Of a stretch of 64,000 bases of DNA, positions 11,890 to 24,639 are shown piece after piece; the stretch's first letter is position 1, and the number at the start of each line of letters is the position of its first letter. Origin of the DNA: Acanthacorydalis orientalis (taxonomy: Eukaryota > Arthropoda > Insecta > Megaloptera > Corydalidae); contig CM068313.1 in NCBI GenBank assembly GCA_034766995.1, positions 16,935,512 through 16,999,511 of the forward strand, given 5' to 3'. Below the pieces are notes generated by a model. It saw nothing but the letters and a program-made list of their open reading frames with translations. It was not told the DNA's origin and made no database searches. The position numbers and the translations under genes are program-made.

Positions 11890-13499
11890 ACCAATGAATC
11901 GAATGGAATAAGTTCATGTGTTTTTTTTTCAATTATCGCGCTTTATTGTCAACAGCTAAAATTGTCGTAAATCTATTCGCAGCGATGACATTTCCGTTAT
12001 TAATGTAGTGAATGTTGTTAAATTTACAGTTGTTCAGGGATGCGCAACGTGTGTCGATTACTGACATTTAAATCGGTGATTACGTTAAAGGTGGTTAGTT
12101 GGATGTTTGATTATTGGAAAATTTCATATCAGAAATTCAATATCTGAACGTATTTCTTTCACGTTTTTTTTTCATAGCTCACAAGTAATTATAAATCAAG
12201 CTTATTTTATCGCTGAAATATAAAGGGAATTTAATGTTTAAAACTTACAGGAATTCGTACAAACAATGTTCTTACCTTCTCTCTTTCTCTGTATACATAT
12301 ATATATATATATATATATGTACGTATGCAATTTTACAAATAGTTAAGAAAGGGTATGCTCCTAAAGGAAGGTGGGTGGGGGGATTTAGAATCAGGTTTAT
12401 CTGGGTTTTTTGTAATTTTTCCCACATGTTCATTTTTTAAGAAGATTAACAACATATGTTAACCAGGACACAAACCATCACACGAAAATGACTGTCGTCG
12501 GGGTCTCGTACCCCCCGATATGGTCTACAATATTAAGACGACAATACAAAGGATGTCTAAATATTTCAAATATGTGAAAAAAATAGGACTGAGTAATAAA
12601 ATATAAACTATTATAGAAATCATTTATCTTTCTATATTCTTGGTTGGTTATTAAGATTTTAGGGCGCTTCGACAGCTAAGGCCAGTGCCCGGTTCTATTG
12701 TATATTGTCTTCACTCTTTATACATAGTAATAAATGATGATATAAGTTTAAAGAGCTATTTTAAAACATTTGTTTCAAAATTATCTTTATTTCTTAGTTT
12801 ATTCCATATTCATAAACATTCTACTCTTCATTTGCATTTTTTATTTCCGGAAACAAAAAACCGTTATTTAGAATTTAATCTGGCGAGTAAGACTCTATGT
12901 ATAGCAGAGTTGTGAGACTGGAAAACACAGTCAAGTGACGAAAACAAACTAATAGAAACATTTAGGAAGATGTATAGTAACACGAGAGCAAAGTTATAAA
13001 GTTCAAATTGTTTCTATTCTATTGCTTTGACTTCTTCCATTTGCTATTTTATTTTCTCTATTTTTTACTCTCACCTTTACTATGTATTTATCTTAAGAGG
13101 AATGGTGGCTTGTTTTTTTTTGTGATACTTTCACCGTTGGTCTTCGCTGATGATGATAGCGACATCGTAATATGCGAAAGCAACAATCAAAAATGCAGGA
13201 ATCAATTATTGAACATTTTAAAGCAGAAATTTTTTTTTAGTTTGTGAATTTAACTAAATTATCAAAATCTGTATTATATTGTAAAATGTATTTAAAATGT
13301 AATGCATGTAATTATAATTCCCGGAATGAAATATTAAGATCTAATAATATTTTTTTTAAATAATTACATTTTTCTATTTGAAAAATCAATAATATACTTT
13401 TAAATATATACTTTTTATATTTAAAATATGAATTCTCTCTTGTAATACATATTTTATACCTATTCTTTAAAAAATACATTCATAGACACGAAGGTAAAC

Positions 13500-13500
<1 letters not shown>
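11890..13500. other. Mixed AT-rich DNA, unclassified repeat pieces
   Basis: 12340-12540 has G-rich and C-rich words (GGTGGGTGGGGGG, GTCGGGGTCTCGTACCCCCC) and 12660-12700 has GGGCGCTTCGACAGC, possibly old transposon debris. The ATG open frame at 12685-12915 has no recognisable features. About 13200-13240 shares ATCAATTATTGAACATTTT and a following poly-T with about 19890-19925. Confidence 0.3.

Positions 13501-13502
<2 letters not shown>

Positions 13503-13547
<45 letters not shown>
13503..13547. repeat. (AT)n microsatellite
   Basis: Pure AT run of about 45 bp. A second pure run of about 57 bp lies at 13921-13977, and a third of about 42 bp at 14489-14530. Confidence 0.97.
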
Positions 13548-13553
<6 letters not shown>

Positions 13554-13917
13554 ATAGTAGGAGAGCTTTCGCAATGACAAATGATGTAATTTAATAGAGG
13601 TAAAACAATTGGATACTTTACTTGTAGATGTCTGACAGATGAAACGTCATGTTCAGAATTGTAAGTATAATAGATATCTAAAAAAATGTTTTATTGTAAA
13701 ATAGACCATTTCGAAGTTTCAAATACACAGACATGTCTATATATTCTTTAAAAAGGATGTATTCAAAAAAAATCTAAAAAATTCTCTAAATGTCAGTTTC
13801 TACTATAAAAGTTAACATAAAATGCTTTCAATAATTGATATGAAATACTCACATTTTAAAACATTTTCTTTGTAATTTCAGAAATTTGGCAACAAACCAA
13901 TAATTGTGGAAAAATAG

Positions 13918-13983
<66 letters not shown>

Positions 13984-14484
13984 CTCGTAGATAGATATTT
14001 TGTGATATAGTATTTTTAAATAATATGTAGTTTACTTTTTACATGGAGCGGTACATATTTTACGAATTTGATTAAAGAAATGTTAAATTCTGTACAATAT
14101 TATATGATTTTGTCAAAATAAAAAAATAACATGTACATAAATTTTGACGAAATATATATTTTTTTATAATCAATAAAATATAGTATTACAAGGAGATACT
14201 TTGAATCACACAATCATTGCTATATTATAATAGAATTTAATATTTTATATAAATATGTTAGTATCAATGTGTACAAATTTTTTTTGAATAAGCAATTCTT
14301 TGGTCATTGTAAGCTTCAAGATAAAAATTATTCATTACAGCTAAATATTTTATGGTGTTAAACGGTATTTCATTTGAAACCATTTGGTTCGTTAAGTTTA
14401 ATTAAAATCACTGGTTCTCATTTAGATACAAAAATCGAATACTTATGTTACTCGTACATATGTAAACACACTTAATGGAATATA

Positions 14485-14534
<50 letters not shown>

Positions 14535-14698
14535 TATATATAAAGAGTTCTGTAAAATTTCACTAAAAAAAATTTGTAGAGATTTTGTATTAAATTATTA
14601 ATAACGATGACACCCGAAGTTACATGAGATTTTCACGAAGAATTATGATATGAAATGTGCGACTTTATAAAAGAACAACGTTGCAATATATCTGAGAG

Positions 14699-14871
14699 CA
14701 GTGGCGCGCTCAAGACTTAATCTTGAAGAGGGCCGAGATGAACGGATAAAATTTTTTTTAATGTGAATTCAATAAAATTCATTAGGCAATTGTAAAAATT
14801 CATTTAAAGCATAAAATCTAGTTTTCTTCTCTTTTTGCAAAGCTCTTGAGTTACTTTAGTCGTGGTTACAT

Positions 14872-14926
<55 letters not shown>

Positions 14927-15001
14927 ATAGTACTCTTTTCCTTTTCCTTTGGGAAAAGAGATTTCCAGGGCCCTTTGGCTTCTTCTCTGGGTGTGCCACT
15001 C
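14699..15001 (+). mobile_element. hAT-like MITE, copy 2, with target-site duplication
   Basis: Begins CAGTGGCGCGCTCAAGAC and ends in GTGCCACTC, the inverted terminus with its last base changed. It is flanked by TCTGAGAG (14691-14698) and TCTGTGAG (15002-15009), a 7-of-8 match to the 8-bp target duplication expected of hAT elements. It matches the reverse complement of 6052-6295. It is longer because of an AT run of about 52 bp (14873-14924) and some nearby sequence where copy 1 has only CTTTCTGTGTATATAGG. There is no transposase; open frames here cross the microsatellite. Confidence 0.8.
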
Positions 15002-15060
15002 TCTGTGAGAGGAACACACTCACTAACATTCAACAGAAAAAATAATTATATAGACATACT

Positions 15061-15063
<3 letters not shown>

Positions 15064-15108
<45 letters not shown>
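15064..15108. repeat. (TA)n microsatellite
   Basis: Pure TA run of about 45 bp, some 30 bp upstream of a Helitron-like tail. Confidence 0.97.
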
Positions 15109-15111
<3 letters not shown>

Positions 15112-15133
15112 TAGGATATTGAACGAATATATA

Positions 15134-15232
15134 TGATACGAGTGAAGCGAGTCGATAGAACGAGCGAAGCGAACGGAGGGGAAGCCACCGGTGGTCGGAA
15201 AGCATAGCGAGTAAAAGGGCAGAGCCCTCTGG
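15134..15232 (+). mobile_element. Helitron-like 3' end, divergent
   Basis: Alternating GAGTGAAGCGAG, GAGCGAAGCGAACGG and CATAGCGAG motifs lead into the short hairpin AGGGC-AGA-GCCCT, followed at once by CTGG (15229-15232) and T. A hairpin followed by CTRR is the known Helitron 3' signature. The tail order matches the copies at 18880 and 52478. The 5' boundary was not found. Confidence 0.45.
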
Positions 15233-15239
15233 TACTTTA

Positions 15240-17143
15240 TTAAATAAAAGATAATTTCGTTTTTATTTTTGTAAATAACATCACCAAAAAGTAAATATAC
15301 CTTTATCTGTAAACTGTTTTATTACTTTCTATAAAATTAATTTAATCAGATTTTATGTTAGTAGACAATACAAATTGATAAATATTGAATTTTATTTTTA
15401 TTTTAAAGTATATTGATATTATCTTTTAAAATAACTATACGATTAGTATTGCAAACATTTTTATGTATTCACTTCATTTTAATTAAAACTCCAGGGTACA
15501 TAAATATATCGTAACATGTATATAAATATATAATTTTTAATACTATTAAGATCGTCCCTTTGAAGTATTTCTTTTAAGCATGTGTCAATAAAGAAGCACT
15601 AAAAATCAACATTGTAACAAAAACGAATGCATTATATATCAAACAAAATTCAACAATACATGTAACAATACCGAATTCTGGCAGTACCTTGTGCTTTTGT
15701 CCCCGCTTGAAACATGTGAAAATAGAACTGTTCTAACCGTCACATCATATGTACATGAATACATAAACTGGAACATTCAACGTGTATCCGCACATCGTCT
15801 TCAAATATTTTGTCTGTGGCGTATATTGAGTGTACGATTTAAATATGTTGAATATTTATGACAAAGAATATACTCGGAGTTATCTTTTAAATTTAGTATA
15901 AAACTATACAAAAAGAATAAATAATAACTTATTTATAAATAAACTTGTTTACAACTGTTTACAATTTAATTAAAATAAAAAATAAGATTTAAATTAAAAA
16001 TATTTATATTCGGCGGTCGTCTGAAATTTGTCTAGAAAATTTGCATGTTTTAGGTTAGATCTGAATACGTAAACCAGGCATCATATTTTTGCTGTATTTG
16101 TATTATGCTGGTTAGGACTGACGAGGGTACCTGCAGAGCTGTTATGCACCTGTGGATATACATTTTTAGTATAAATTAAAATTTTTCTCGTGTTTATAAA
16201 TTATAATTTAAAAAAATTGTTGCTCGAGTCATGATAACAAGTAAAGCGACGTTTTTGAAATATATTAATACATACTTTTTTCAATTATATATTATATATA
16301 TTTTAAAAAAAAATATTACATCATTTTTTCGTATATACATATTCATAATCTTTTTAAATACGATGTCATACTATATAAATTTATCAAATATTATCATAAA
16401 TCTTTATTCACCTCATTAATTATAATAAGTGTCTAATAATGGGATAATTTTTTTATTTGATTTATGTACTTAATATGATAAAGTTTCATAACTATCACAT
16501 TTTTATTTAAGTTGAAAATTAAAGTAAAGTAAACTATCTAATCTTAATTGAAAAGGATTATTTTAAGTCCCTTTTATCATAAAAAGATTAATTATATAAA
16601 AAGAGGGAAAGTTCCATGAAATATACCTGTAATATTTTAAGTTTCTAGAGTTTAAATATAGTACTGTCGTTTTATATGCATTTTATGTAAATTAATGTAA
16701 ACAGAAGGGGGACATAGCGTACAGGATGATATTCTCTACAGTTTTATTTTTCATTGGAGATGAATTGTGAGCATCAAAAAATGTATGGGAGGGAAATTCT
16801 TCATTGGTAAAATTTTCATTATCAAACAGAGGAAAGAAATGGAAAAGAGATTTATCCTCGTTTTGTATTAGGCGTGGTGTTAATAATTTAATGCATTATA
16901 TTTTTTCTTTTGCTCTGTTCGATAAGCATTAATAAAATTTGAATATACAGCTTTATTAATATGTAAATAATTTCTAAAATACGACTACAGATCGAGTAAT
17001 ATCGAGAGAGATTATAAAACTAATTTATGTGTAATTTAAGTTTGTTGATGTTTATTTTCTACACCGTACTACTTATGTTTTAAATCCGCACGAAATATTT
17101 GGTTGTAAACAAAAACTTTTCAGAATGTGAAAATTATCTGTAC

Positions 17144-17177
<34 letters not shown>

Positions 17178-18280
17178 GGATATGAATTCATATAAAAAAA
17201 TAATTTATTTATGTATGATAAATACGATTAATATATTTATAAGAAAAAATGTGTAATGGTCTGATAAAAATAATGAAAAAAAATTAATAAGGCTTAATAA
17301 TAATTGCAGCCAATTTACATGTAATGTTAAAATTAATTTTTATACACTGAAATTATATTGCAGCAGACTTACTTATTAATACCGATTTGACAATAAACTG
17401 TAACTAATGTCCATTTGATTAGTATTTTCAATTTAATGAAAAATTTGATCCGTTAACTTTTAATTTAAAACAAAACATTGAATTTAGAATTTAATTGCCA
17501 AGAATTAATTGCATTAGAAATTGGTCAATAACTGAACGTTCAGTTTACACGTATATTAATAATTAATGAAAATTTCCATATATTGTTTATGTATATTCCA
17601 AAAATCTAAAATTATATGAAATAAACAGTAACAGTATGAAATAACAGTTTGTTGAAAATATGTTTTATGTCCATTTTATTAACACTTTGTTCAATGGCAA
17701 TTCATTCTTATATTCGTGTCAAAAAATCAATAAATTGTAATTATAACATATACATTAATACGATACGATCTAAAATATTTCGTTAAGATTAACAACTAAG
17801 ATAATGGTAATTCGAACTCTATACTTCCTGTATATATGAAAAACGTTTAGCATGTATCGTTGATGTTGGGTGACGACACGACATTCATATCACATACACA
17901 TAAAGCTCTACAATAGAGGCCTCAGTCCAAACAGAATATATAATGAAACGTTGCTTTTTTTTTCTCCATTGTATATTTTTCATTCGTTGTGATTTCTGTT
18001 ATATTCCTTTGTTTTAAATAAAACTTACATATTTTGTATATACATTGTTTCAATTATATGGATAAAGTCGTACTGTTTCTCTTTGATACAGCTCGAAACA
18101 AGTTGTTCTCAAGTTAATAACATTTTCAGAATTTTATAAATGCTTCCAATAACTGTTTTCGAAACTTTTACATGTTTTATTTAACTGTACTATATATGAA
18201 ATAATTTTCGTAAGAAGAATGTTTCCATTTCTCTTAGATCAATTTGTACGACGCATAATATCCACACACACACACACATA
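15240..18280. other. AT-rich DNA, nothing recognised
   Basis: A slightly less AT-rich patch at 16010-16150 has no open frame. A short TA run lies at about 17152-17177. No exon or transposon structure was seen. Confidence 0.5.
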
Positions 18281-18282
18281 AA

Positions 18283-18293
18283 TATATATATAT

Positions 18294-18328
<35 letters not shown>
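18283..18328. repeat. (TA)n microsatellite
   Basis: TA run of about 45 bp with one AA interruption, preceded by (CA)n at about 18264-18279. It abuts the Tigger-like terminus at 18329. Confidence 0.95.
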
Positions 18329-18711
18329 CAGGTAACCTCTGTATAACATGACAGTTTTACAACACAGTTCGATAATTGGAGGAAATTCCTGTACAACACG
18401 GCATTCCTACAACACAGTTTCGTTTTAACACGGTTTGTGAATTGGGGAAATTTGGTGGAAATAGCATTTGAGATAATACAAATTAATTCAGAGGACAAAA
18501 ATTTACCTTAAAAGCCATACAGGAAGGCACAGACTTAGCCGAAGAATTGGAGTTGTATTTTCTAAATACAGATCTTTCCACTGAAAGAAGCGCAAAATAG
18601 AAATCAAGATACTGCAAAAGAAAACTCATAAGATGAGGAATGATTTTGCCGGAAACAAAAAGGACCAACGTTTAATGGTGTTTAGCATTGATGAAGAAGA
18701 AAACATTAGGT
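18329..18711 (+). mobile_element. Tigger/pogo-like transposon, internally deleted
   Basis: Starts TA-CAGGTAACCTCTGTATAAC, a terminus typical of Tigger/pogo (Tc1-mariner superfamily, TA target). Two imperfect units follow, each running from CTGTA(T/C)AACA to TACAACACAGTT (about 18337-18370 and 18394-18422). They look like a duplicated terminal-repeat motif. Then comes a frame open from 18487 to 18600 (stop TAG) reading FTLKAIQEGTDLAEELE and continuing to a TERSAK-like end. It resembles the C-terminal tail of Tigger transposases, with their IQEG..LAEEL...F pattern. The catalytic DDE region is absent, so the element joins a terminal region directly to the transposase tail. The right end was not defined. 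Confidence 0.5.
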
Positions 18712-18879
18712 AATATTAATATGCAATACTTTTGATCAATTATCGATTATTTTAATAAACATACTTCTTTTAGTCATAAAAAGAAAATAGTATAGTTTTC
18801 AAATTTTTGGAATCTAACCTTGTTTTTTGTAATAGTTCTTTGTTCTGTATAAGACGAAACGACTATGTTGCGATATATC

Positions 18880-19029
18880 TGTGATAATATTTATATAGAC
18901 ACAATGAGTTTTAAAAAATATGTTTATTGTTTCATTTGATTTATATACAGATTTATAGTTGACAAGTGGGCGAGCGCAGGGTGCCCGTCGATTAGTGAGC
19001 GTAGCAAACAGGAGGGCGCAGCCCCCTAG
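18880..19029 (+). mobile_element. Helitron-like 3' end, copy C
   Basis: Shares with copies B and D the ordered blocks TATGTTGCGATATATCTG, ATTTATATAGACAC, GAGTTTTAAAAAATATGT, GTTGACAAGTGGGCGAGCGC and GTCGATTAGTGAGCG. It ends GGAGGGC-GCA-GCCCCCTAG|T. The GC hairpin directly before CTAG is the clearest Helitron-type terminus in the window. A long TA microsatellite begins one base later. The 5' half seen in copies A and B was not found here. Confidence 0.6.
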
Positions 19030-19030
19030 T

Positions 19031-19031
19031 G

Positions 19032-19068
<37 letters not shown>

Positions 19069-19081
19069 ATATATATATTTT

Positions 19082-19114
<33 letters not shown>

Positions 19115-19118
19115 ATAT
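19031..19118. repeat. (TA)n microsatellite abutting Helitron-like end
   Basis: TA run of nearly 90 bp with TTTA interruptions, starting directly after the CTAG|T terminus of copy C. Confidence 0.95.
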
Positions 19119-19119
19119 G

Positions 19120-19614
19120 TATACATAAATGTAATATGTCTTGCCTATCTATCAGTAAATTTGAGTATAAAACAGTTTATGTCACACTAAATAGAAAATA
19201 TACTTCTTATAAGTAATATAAATTTTAAAATGAAAAAGTAATGATTGTAAACAATTTAAGAAATGAAAAGTAAAGAATTCAAATTGATTACGGTACATTA
19301 TTGTTATAAAGAAGTTTGGTTGAAATTTTCTACAGCACCGAGAGAATTTTTCTTGTTAAAAATTTGTAAGATTAAATTGCTTTTCGCAAACGATCATATT
19401 AATTGCATATTTCGTAACATCAAGATTGTTTTTAAGAAAATAAGTATGAGTTAAATAAATTACACAATAAATGTTTTATAAATTTTAGATTTTTCCGTTT
19501 TTTTGTTTTCATTTTAGTCTCTTTTGAGTATTTTATTTTACTTACTAAAATATATTGATTAATTATTTGGTAATATTATTATATAATACACACACCTCCA
19601 ACACACATACACAC

Positions 19615-19674
<60 letters not shown>

Positions 19675-21993
19675 CGATGTGTATGAATTTTAAGACATTT
19701 GTATTTCATTTTTGTTTAACATTTCAGATATTTATTAAAAATAATTTAGCTTATTCATTTGTGACGACTTTATTTTAAAAATGTGTTTGTGTCTAGATAA
19801 ATTTGACTTTGGATGAAATTATAATACTTTGACGATGAGGTCATGGCTGTTTAAATAACTATAAATAAGGATCAAAGTTGAAAATTAATCAATTATTGAA
19901 CATTTTGAAGAAAACTTTTTTTTTAGTTTGGTACGGAAATGAAATTATTATTTTCAAGTAATAACACCTTACATCTGTTACTATACTTCTTATAAAAATA
20001 TATAGGATTTATATTTACTTAATTAAATAACTGTTTACAAATATATATTAGAATCCAACGCATTTCAAATAAAATATTAAATACTTTGTTGATTAATCTC
20101 TACTAGTAGAGAATTTATATATTGTTGATAGACTACCTTGCTTCTACTTTTAGCGTTTTATGAATTTCATTTGCATTGTAGGGAAAATAGTTATAAAAAA
20201 AGTTCTATGTTTTGTACATAAACAGTCACTACAAAGCAAAAACAGGAGAAACTTGAATTGAATAAATATTGGAAAGACCGAGTTATTATGCTGCTTGTTC
20301 AGTTAAATATGTGTTAAATTATTTTTTTTTATAAATAATAAATTATAATCAACTCATTTTTAAAATCAAAGAAATTCTTTTTAGGTTTATCATTTGAGCC
20401 TCAACATTTGTCATTCTTAATTTGAGAAAAGTGTTTAAAATTTCAAAATTTTAGAATAAAAATAAACATGTATTAAATGTAAAGTAGTTGAATGACAAAA
20501 AAAAACTTTTAATTATTTTAAATTTAATAACATATATTATAACCATTAAAAAATTAAATATTCCTGTAATTATATATTTATAAGTCACAGCATTATGGAA
20601 CATTATAATAAACACAGTGGAACGTTTTTTTAACGATTATTTAGTTCTTTTAAGTTTAAAATTATTTATAATTGATATTTTGTTTTTATGAGTGTTGTTT
20701 AAAAACAATTACGTTTTGAAACATGTACTGAACCTTAGACTATATTGATATGATGTGACAAATATATTAAAATAGTGTATTTGTCACCTGCATAATTTTA
20801 AGGAAAATAGTGCTAATAATCAAACATTAACCTATGAGACTCTAAATTAGATATAAGTTATAATCTATAAACTCTATGGAAAATTACATTTTAAGATGTT
20901 CAAGAACTGTTAAAAGTTAAATTCTTGTTTTTTTTTTTAGGATTTTAATTTCATAGTAACATAATTGTTAATTTGACAATTGTTGTACTGAAAAATGAAC
21001 TATTTGAACCAAAATTATACAAAATATATTCCAAAATGCTTTCAATTTACTATGTGATTTAAAATAAAATAAGATTTGAAGTAGATAGAGAAATAGAAGT
21101 AGAAATAGTAGAAAATTCAAATAGGATTATAACGTAACCAGTTAAAGAATTATTTGTAATTAACATTAATAAAAACAATCAATTTAATTATATTTTTAGG
21201 GAAAACATCGATTTTTGTTGAATTAAACGGAAAGTAAATACGTTTAATAAGAATATATTAAAACACAAAAAAGAATGTACTTTTATATCATACAAGTCAA
21301 AGAAAATAATTTGTACGTGGACCGTATTATTTATGCTTTTCTGTCAAGAATATATTTAACACGACATTTTTTTTTACATTAAGTGAGACTGAATTTTCAC
21401 AATTAGATATAAAAGAGTGTTTTGGTATAATCTAAAGTGAATTGGATGCAGAAATTCGAAATGTGTAAGAAAAAATTCAGTTGCTGTCGACTAAAAGCTT
21501 TTAAGCCACGGCACTGTGAAAGCATTGTATGTTAGTCGAACGACACACATGCTTAACTCTCGAGAGCGTGTCGTCACTTAAGGATGACAATACAAGACGT
21601 ATGAATACGTAAGCGAGGCACGCCTTCGTTGACGATTGCGCACACTAGGCACGCGAGGGATAAAGGGGCCCTTACATTTTACAACAGGGGCGCGCAAACA
21701 TTTTCGACAGAGTTTATCATTTGTCGTGTCGATACCATTGACTGAACGACATGGGTGTGGCAAACCATATAAATCTAACAAATTACCATCATTATCTCAA
21801 ACCTTTTGTCGATTCAGTGCGCAATATATCTAGAAAAAAAAATGTTTAAAAACTTGACTGCTTTTAAAGTTCCATAATATGTATAACTTCCTTTAAAATT
21901 ATTTTATCATTGTTATGTTTTTTTACATGCGACATAATCTATGTGTGATGTTTTTCTTTGCACGAAAAATAAAAGTTTATATATTATACAATC

Positions 21994-22059
<66 letters not shown>

Positions 22060-23100
22060 CGAAATACACGCAATATACACTGTACGTACAATATTAAAAA
22101 AATGCTGAGTTGAAAAAAATGTTTTTCAGAGAAAATAAGTGTCATTAAACCTCGCTCAACATAAGTACATTTTTGACAAAGATTTGCATATCATTTTTGT
22201 ATAATTTTGAAACGCAATTCAGATAGTAAGCGCAGAGAATGTATTTTTTTTAAATAAAAGATTCAATATACATAATTTTTAAAAATAATGAGGGTATACA
22301 TATTTAAATTTATGAATTTGGGGTATTAAATGAAAAACTGTGTTATAGAATTGCTTAATAGAAGAAGTATATAATTGCAAATAAGTAATTAAAACAAAGT
22401 AAAAATAAATCGTAATTCGAAATGTTAGGTCAATACATTAATATAAATTAATGTAATAATATTTTCTTAATACATCTTATTAATATTAGTCATAAAATAG
22501 AGTAAAATGATAAAAAATGAAAAACTGAATTATTAAATTTGATTTAATTATATTTTAATATTAATTTTGATTAGTTTATGTATTATATTAGGATGAATTG
22601 GATTTCAAATATATACTATTTTTTTTATAGAGTAATATTTTCCAACATTTTTATAAATGTGTGCTCTGTTTATAAAAATTATTTACATATAAAAATTAGT
22701 AAAATTCATTAACAAGAACAACGGTTTTAAGGATATAAATCAGTTGTCCAGTCTTAATAAATTTTATGGCAAATCTTTTGACTTCAGATAAAACAATGAA
22801 TTCGTTTTAAAGATTGTGCTATGACAAAAAATTGTATATAGCGATAAAATTGAAAGATATAACGAGTTAAGAAATAATGTAAAATTTCTCGACTCAAGAC
22901 ATATATATTTGTTTTGGGTTTCACACATTGTGTTGCTTTGAGACTGAAATTATGTCAATTTTAATAATTGGCACGATTTAGGTAAATAAATAACTTTTAT
23001 TATTACCTTGATTCATTTTGTTTTTATATGTAATGAAATCTAGAAAACCATAATAAAACATATAACAATATTAATTTTCAACTTATGAACATTTCCTCCC
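19120..23100. other. AT-rich DNA, microsatellites and one higher-GC patch
   Basis: Holds AT runs at 19617-19669 and 21994-22055. A CpG-containing patch at about 21470-21790 contains CAGGGGCGCGCAAACATTTT at 21685, which resembles a single hAT terminus with no visible partner. The small open frames on both strands there are mutually exclusive and unsupported. The rest holds nothing recognised. Confidence 0.35.
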
Positions 23101-23232
23101 AGTTTATTTTTCTCTCAGTAATTTATTTGTACTCCAATACAATTTTTTTCTGATTTCGTATACGCACAATAATAATTGTGTTTTAAAATATATTAACACG
23201 TTAATTGTTAAATATTAAATATATTGATCGTT

Positions 23233-23343
23233 CTATTTCTCAACTTGAATTTCCTCATATTCTACATTGTACTTCATCTCGAACGGTAGGTCTGGCATTT
23301 CGATATGTTCTATATGCGGAATATTCAGGTCACCTAACAAGCT
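23233..23343 (-). CDS. Candidate terminal coding exon, unknown gene
   Basis: Read on the minus strand, the acceptor TTTATTTTATTTTAG is followed by 36 codons and TAG. The protein begins SLLGDLNIPHIEHIEMPD and ends EIQVEK. Only the frame starting at the first base is open; the other two stop within five codons. The region uses more G and C than its surroundings (GACCTACCGTTCGAG). The residues alternate hydrophobic and acidic or polar, suggesting beta strands. AATAAA signals follow on the minus strand (plus-strand TTTATT at 23122 and 23103). It may be the last exon of the gene whose exon candidate lies at 59345-59404, but the phases require at least one more exon between them. The family is not recognised. 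Confidence 0.55.
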   Translation of the reverse strand, partial: SLLGDLNIPHIEHIEMPDLPFEMKYNVEYEEIQVEK

Positions 23344-23344
23344 C

Positions 23345-23933
23345 TAAAATAAAATAAACGACATCCAGTGGTATATAATATATGTGTACGTATGTTAACA
23401 ATATTCGTAGTATATATATATATAATATGTGAATATATTCTTTTTAATTATGATAAAAATATCATATTTGAAATTAAGATACCGAAAATAAAAGCAAGCA
23501 TTTCGGATAAAATAATATTATTTTATAATATGTGAAGTAAAAATAGAATTTATATTTATTTTAATACAAGGTATGTATATAAAAATTAACCATTTATTAG
23601 AGCGGAATATTCTGAGAATTATGCGTGAACAGCAAAAATGTTTCCATAAGAAAATATTCAGAACATAAGACTGCAGTGTTGTTTCGATTTAAGGAGAAAA
23701 ATTGTAAGAATACAGTTTGTTGAAAAATGATATAATTTAAGCTAGTTATATTCTTTCCCAGAGGAAGACACGAAATGCCTTTGCATTTATAAACCCAAGT
23801 ATTTTTTTTTTTTTTTTGATAAAGTACATACTGTGTAGTACAGACTTTTTCTATGTAACTGAAAAGTTTTTATAATCTATTAAATGTTACTGTCGATGGA
23901 TATCCATTTTTTGGATACAGTATCAAAAAGATA

Positions 23934-23976
<43 letters not shown>

Positions 23977-24635
23977 GTTACTTTATTTGTATTTAATATT
24001 TTGTACAAACAATATTCTTTTAGTTACGTAAGGTTTTCAATATTTTGAAATAAATATCTGGATACAAATATAAAATAAATCAAAATATATTTACATGAAT
24101 TCAATTAATTGCGCTTCCACCATATTTATTTTCATAGTAAAATTCTAATAAAATTGATTGTTCCATAAATGTTTTGAAATACTAATCGAGTTTAATTATG
24201 GAAAATTAATGTCAAAATAATTTTCACTTGCGTATTATAGTTTTTTTAATTTATTTCTTAAACGAATTTAAATAAGAATTAAATTAATTTCTTATTTCAA
24301 AATAAAACAGTTTTTAAAACTTCAAAACTTGTTTTTCTGAAATTAATTTATATCTTGATATTTAAAATAATTATATAAATAATTTTAAAAAATATATAAT
24401 TGATATATTTCTATTTCTTACATAAAATGTATTTTCAATAAAATATTATTTTATTTAATCCAGAAAATTAAAAACTATATTATTCATCCGAATAATTTTA
24501 AAATATTTCAATAGATAATACAGTTTAAGTGAGTTATTAAGTAAGACAGCTTGTTAAATAAATATAAGATATAAGAAACAGGATATTTTTGATATTTTAA
24601 TTAATATATCGAAGTACATATAATAAATAACAGTG
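23345..24635. other. AT-rich DNA, nothing recognised
   Basis: Contains an AT run at about 23935-23971 and AT-rich simple sequence. It would be intron of the putative minus-strand gene. Confidence 0.5.
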
Positions 24636-24639
24636 TTAA

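Noticed and set aside
14846..15136. Open frames made largely of alternating Ile and Tyr on both strands, here and at many other sites.
   Set aside because: They are translations of TA microsatellites; both strands are open by composition alone.
21685..21710. CAGGGGCGCGCAAACATTTT as an hAT element.
   Set aside because: Only one terminus is seen; no inverted partner or 8-bp duplication found, so it is mentioned but not called an element.
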